A stretch of 64,000 bases of DNA from Vanessa cardui (lineage: Eukaryota; Arthropoda; Insecta; Lepidoptera; Nymphalidae). The notes below the pieces were generated by a model. It was given only the letters and a program-made list of their open reading frames with translations. It was not told where the DNA came from and did not search any database. Below are positions 60,401-64,000 of the stretch, piece after piece (position 1 is the stretch's first letter; every line of letters starts with the position of its first letter). The stretch is taken from contig NC_061143.1 in assembly GCF_905220365.1 (NCBI RefSeq), positions 6,820,001-6,884,000 on the forward strand. Direction: 5' to 3'. A program made the translations under genes and the position numbers.

Positions 60401-63400
60401 AGTCACGTCTTCAGTTTTTACTAAGAAAAAAAATCATTTGTTATTTCAGAACAAGATAGAGAAGTGAATTATGAGAATTTGAGGTAGTAACATTTGGGTA
60501 GTATCTTGAATTAATTTTGAAGTCTTAAATTGATTTTGAAGTCATTTGCATTGTTTTTTATTTTGACCCTAAATTTCAAAGAAAATGTTTGTATTAACGC
60601 CAACGGCATTGAAATTGAGTTTAAAAAGGATATTAGAAAGTTAGGAAAGGAAAAAACGTTATAGCTCCCCAAAAATATATCTAATCCAAAGATATCAGAG
60701 TTTAAATCTGACCAGAGACCACTGATTTTTGTTTTTATAATTCGTTACGTGCTGGAAGGCAAGCGTAAACATTCTGTACAACTTTCATGTATCGAATAAT
60801 TCTGGGCTATCCAGAAACATAAGTTACATTCTACAAAAGGCTCCAAGACTTAAAAGGAAAGGACTTAACAATAGACTTTTACGAGAGGCTATTTTGCTTC
60901 ACTTTATAAACTACAAATGCTTTATAATCTATATACATTTCTAGTTTAACATACTTGTTTAACCATTGTCCATTACTGATAGGCTGTTCATCAATATTCA
61001 AGTCAGAGTACGAGTTCGATTACTTCGAAACAATAAAATTTTAAATAAATACTCAGAACTCAACATAATAGGACATATAAAAAACCTGGTAAGAGAAAGA
61101 ATCAGGGATTTTTATTGCAATAATAGAAAAACATATGAATACAATACAAAACAATTGTTTTCGTAAAGAAACAATATTTTTATCCGGGTTTCAAATGTGT
61201 TTGTTGTTATCGGATATTTACGAAAAAATTTATCAGCTATAAGAACAATTAAATATCTTATAGTTTTCTCTAACAATTTTAAAATTAGAAGCGTTTCTTT
61301 AAGTAAAAAAAACAAGAGTGTTTGTTTTTAAATTATAATATCATGCAAATATCAGAACAGCAAACAACACCAGGTGTCGTTCCCAAGCCTCAAGGCTTTA
61401 TCATACTATGGTGTTTGCACCTCGTGAATACAAATGAGAGATGTGCTCATGTCGATATCCTTTGTGTGTGAGGTCGATAACCAAAAGTGAAACTTTAGTA
61501 ACACAACTGATTTATTTTATGACTAATTTATTGTTTACATACAATAAGTGGAAGTAATAACAGTCAAATAAGTCTATTGGATTAAAAGCCTATTCTGCTG
61601 TTACGTTAAATATTTTTAACTTTAGAACAGCGCTTCAAGCTATATTTATTTGTGATAAATAAAGCTTGTTCTCCTTTACAAATAATCTTTGGATAAACAT
61701 TTTATGACACAATCTATGCTAACCAGGATTTAAAACCGTTACCTTTCAGTGCAATTCTGATATATCTAATCAACTATGAATGATATCAAGAATACTAAAC
61801 ATAGAAAATATTTATGATTATTATACGTATTAGAATTGTTTTTAATGGAGTATTGCCTTTAAATGACATCAAAATTAATAAAATACACTAATATTACGTT
61901 CCAATTTAAGCTAAATTTTTTGTACATCAACTATTAATAATCCTATTTAGAGTTGGTACCAAAGTTTTTCTTTCATAGGACCAAACATGCGTAGGTTATA
62001 GGATATATTTTCTATTTTATGCCTTTACTAAACATCATCAAAAAAAAATCATCACCTACAGAGATCTCCGTCGGAATATCAGTAAAATTATAAATAAAAC
62101 TCAGGTCCAAGTAAAACCGGCAAATTAACATTAAGCTAAATGCCACATATCACAAAAGTTTTAAAGTGTATAAAGTTACATGAAAACGAATATAACCTAA
62201 CACAAGTTACGAGAACGTATATTTTAAAACTGTAATGAAATTTCACGCGGTAACGTATTACTTAACTAATGTTTACAATTAATAATTGTGGCGTGAGGGC
62301 GAGAACCACAAACGCGATTATCGTAAGGGTTAAACTTTACATATTATTCGCATGGAACATTTATCTTGTAAAACATGCAAGCTTAATAAAACGTTGCATT
62401 CAATTTAATAATTAAATAATATAATCCAATCAGCATATAACACTCATTATTAGATATTATACAGTTAATTAATTATTAATGAATACCGATGAGTATCTGT
62501 TGACTGTCAAACTTATTACATATTCTAATATTTTTTTATCTGGCAACACGAAAATTGACAGTTACACGTTATGGCGGGAAATCGATTATGTTGTAAATTA
62601 TAACGACGTTTATGATAACAAAATTATTTGAGATATTATAAGGAAAATAATATTATTTTTATGTTTAGACTATATCCTTTCAACAGGTACCAGAGACAAT
62701 ATACAGATAAAGAATAATCTGCAAACGATAAGAACATCTTTTGTTACATCCTATTACTTTATTTGATTTGTTTTCACTGTAACTGTTTTGTCTTGGTAGG
62801 AAATAAATTGTACGTCACAGATACAATAATGACAAAAGGAAACAAAGTATAAAAGGAATGGTTATCCCTTGAACAGATTTTATTAGGCACAGTAATAAAC
62901 GTAAGCACAAAAGAAAACAGAAATTAACATAAAATTTTGCTATTATCCTCTTTGATTTCTTCCGTTAATATTTTTTGTAACGCTTATACTTTTGCTAAAT
63001 ATTATACTTTTTACGATGTTTCTTTTTTAAACTTTTTTTATTACATTTAAACTTTTTAACGGCCTTTTAAGTTCTATATTGTTTATATATTTCAATATGT
63101 GCAGTTATGTTTTCACTGAGAAATTATTGTACTATTTAAATACATAAACATAATTAAAACTCAAGTTAATTGAAATATATAAATACTTTGCTGTTTTTTT
63201 TTTTCTAAAAACAATACTTAAGTATGTTCGATGTACGTTTATAAGTATCTGTAATCTAAAGAAATAAACCGAACAAATTGTTTTTCTTTTATGAAATTTA
63301 TTACGAAACTAATAAAGTTAATATACATTATAAAAAACAGATATAGAACCAAGCAAGATAATTGATATTTTGCGTGACATTTGTGCGTGACATACTGATT

Positions 63401-64000
63401 TCTTTGTCACGTCAGCGTAACCACATGAACGAGATCTTTTGTTTATTATTTACAAAATATTCTGATTAATACGAAATTATATAACTAACATATAATAAAC
63501 ATTTTAAATTTAACCCACTTTCAAAATCGTAAGAATTTTTACTGGACGGGAAGTTTTTATTGAGATACTTATTATTGAATATTTTATAATATCATAATAA
63601 AAATACACTTTAGAAAACAAAATAACATAAATGTCATTTAAAACTATACATGATTATTTTTATTAAGTTATTTAACTTGTTTAGACGAGGTTTACGAATG
63701 TCCTTGATTTAAAATTGATTAATTTTGTTAGATTCTCTGTTTAAATGTCACTGGTACAAAAATGACTCCTCAATAAAATGTTTTATAAAAATCTTTATCA
63801 TCACATATCTGCTAATTGCGAATACTGTATAAAAGTTTCAAATGTTTAAAAAATCAGATTTTAATAAATTAAAAAACTCATATCAAATTTGTGTATTAGT
63901 ATTATAGATATAATACGGATTCACGTTTAAAATAATAAAAAAAATAATTTATTTAATTTATCATAAGAATTAGGATACTCTGCAATTAGAAATCTCTACC
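57486..64000. other. AT-rich DNA upstream of the chitinase gene
   Basis: No gene recognised over 6.5 kb. A less AT-rich patch at 58215-58325 is open for 52 codons on the minus strand (includes AKDCHEGPVLVEDK) but has no start codon and no known relative. The non-coding first exon and promoter of the chitinase gene may lie here. Confidence 0.45.

Noticed and set aside
1..64000. CRISPR arrays, phage, operons or bacterial systems.
   Set aside because: No spaced direct repeats of that type, and the split gene, tRNA-derived SINEs and mariner show a metazoan nuclear genome.

Overview
The window is nuclear DNA from a moth or butterfly (Lepidoptera). Three things point there: an intron-rich chitinase gene whose predicted protein matches the moulting chitinases of moths at almost every conserved position, very AT-rich intergenic DNA, and a dense load of repeats of lepidopteran type (tRNA-derived SINEs, RTE/CR1/jockey-like LINE tails, mariner, MITEs). 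The species cannot be named from the sequence alone.

The only clearly functional host protein gene is on the minus strand, from the stop codon at 39377 to the start codon at 56319. Its ten coding exons join without a frame break into a 543-residue secreted group I (Cht5-type) chitinase: signal peptide, GH18 catalytic domain with an intact catalytic motif, Pro/Thr-rich linker, and a six-cysteine CBM14 chitin-binding domain. All introns are GT-AG. A splice acceptor lies six bases before the start codon, so at least one non-coding 5' exon should lie further upstream (above 56327). The only other host gene recognised is tRNA-Pro(AGG) at 36710-36781 on the plus strand.

Region by region: 1-10 kb holds repeats, a 5'-truncated CR1/jockey-like LINE with a frameshift (3580-5240) and a foldback structure near 9 kb. 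10.9-12.5 kb is a nested insertion: an intact, full-length mariner sits inside a tRNA-derived SINE, and both target-site duplications are readable. 15.4-16.4 kb is a decayed Tc1-like transposase gene. 17-36 kb is AT-rich intergenic DNA with many SINE and LINE pieces. 36.7 kb has the tRNA gene, and 37.5-37.9 kb another nested pair. 39.2-56.3 kb is the chitinase gene, whose introns carry SINEs, an hAT-type non-autonomous element, a TIR element, a palindromic element, a tandem duplication and a LINE remnant. 56.3-64 kb is upstream DNA with two old repeats and no recognisable gene.

The window shows one moulting-enzyme gene and one tRNA gene in a repeat-rich landscape. I found no new multi-gene system. 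The most interesting signals are structural: the nested mariner with a possibly functional transposase, a palindromic repeat whose central segment is inverted between its two copies, and hairpin-forming elements inside chitinase introns.
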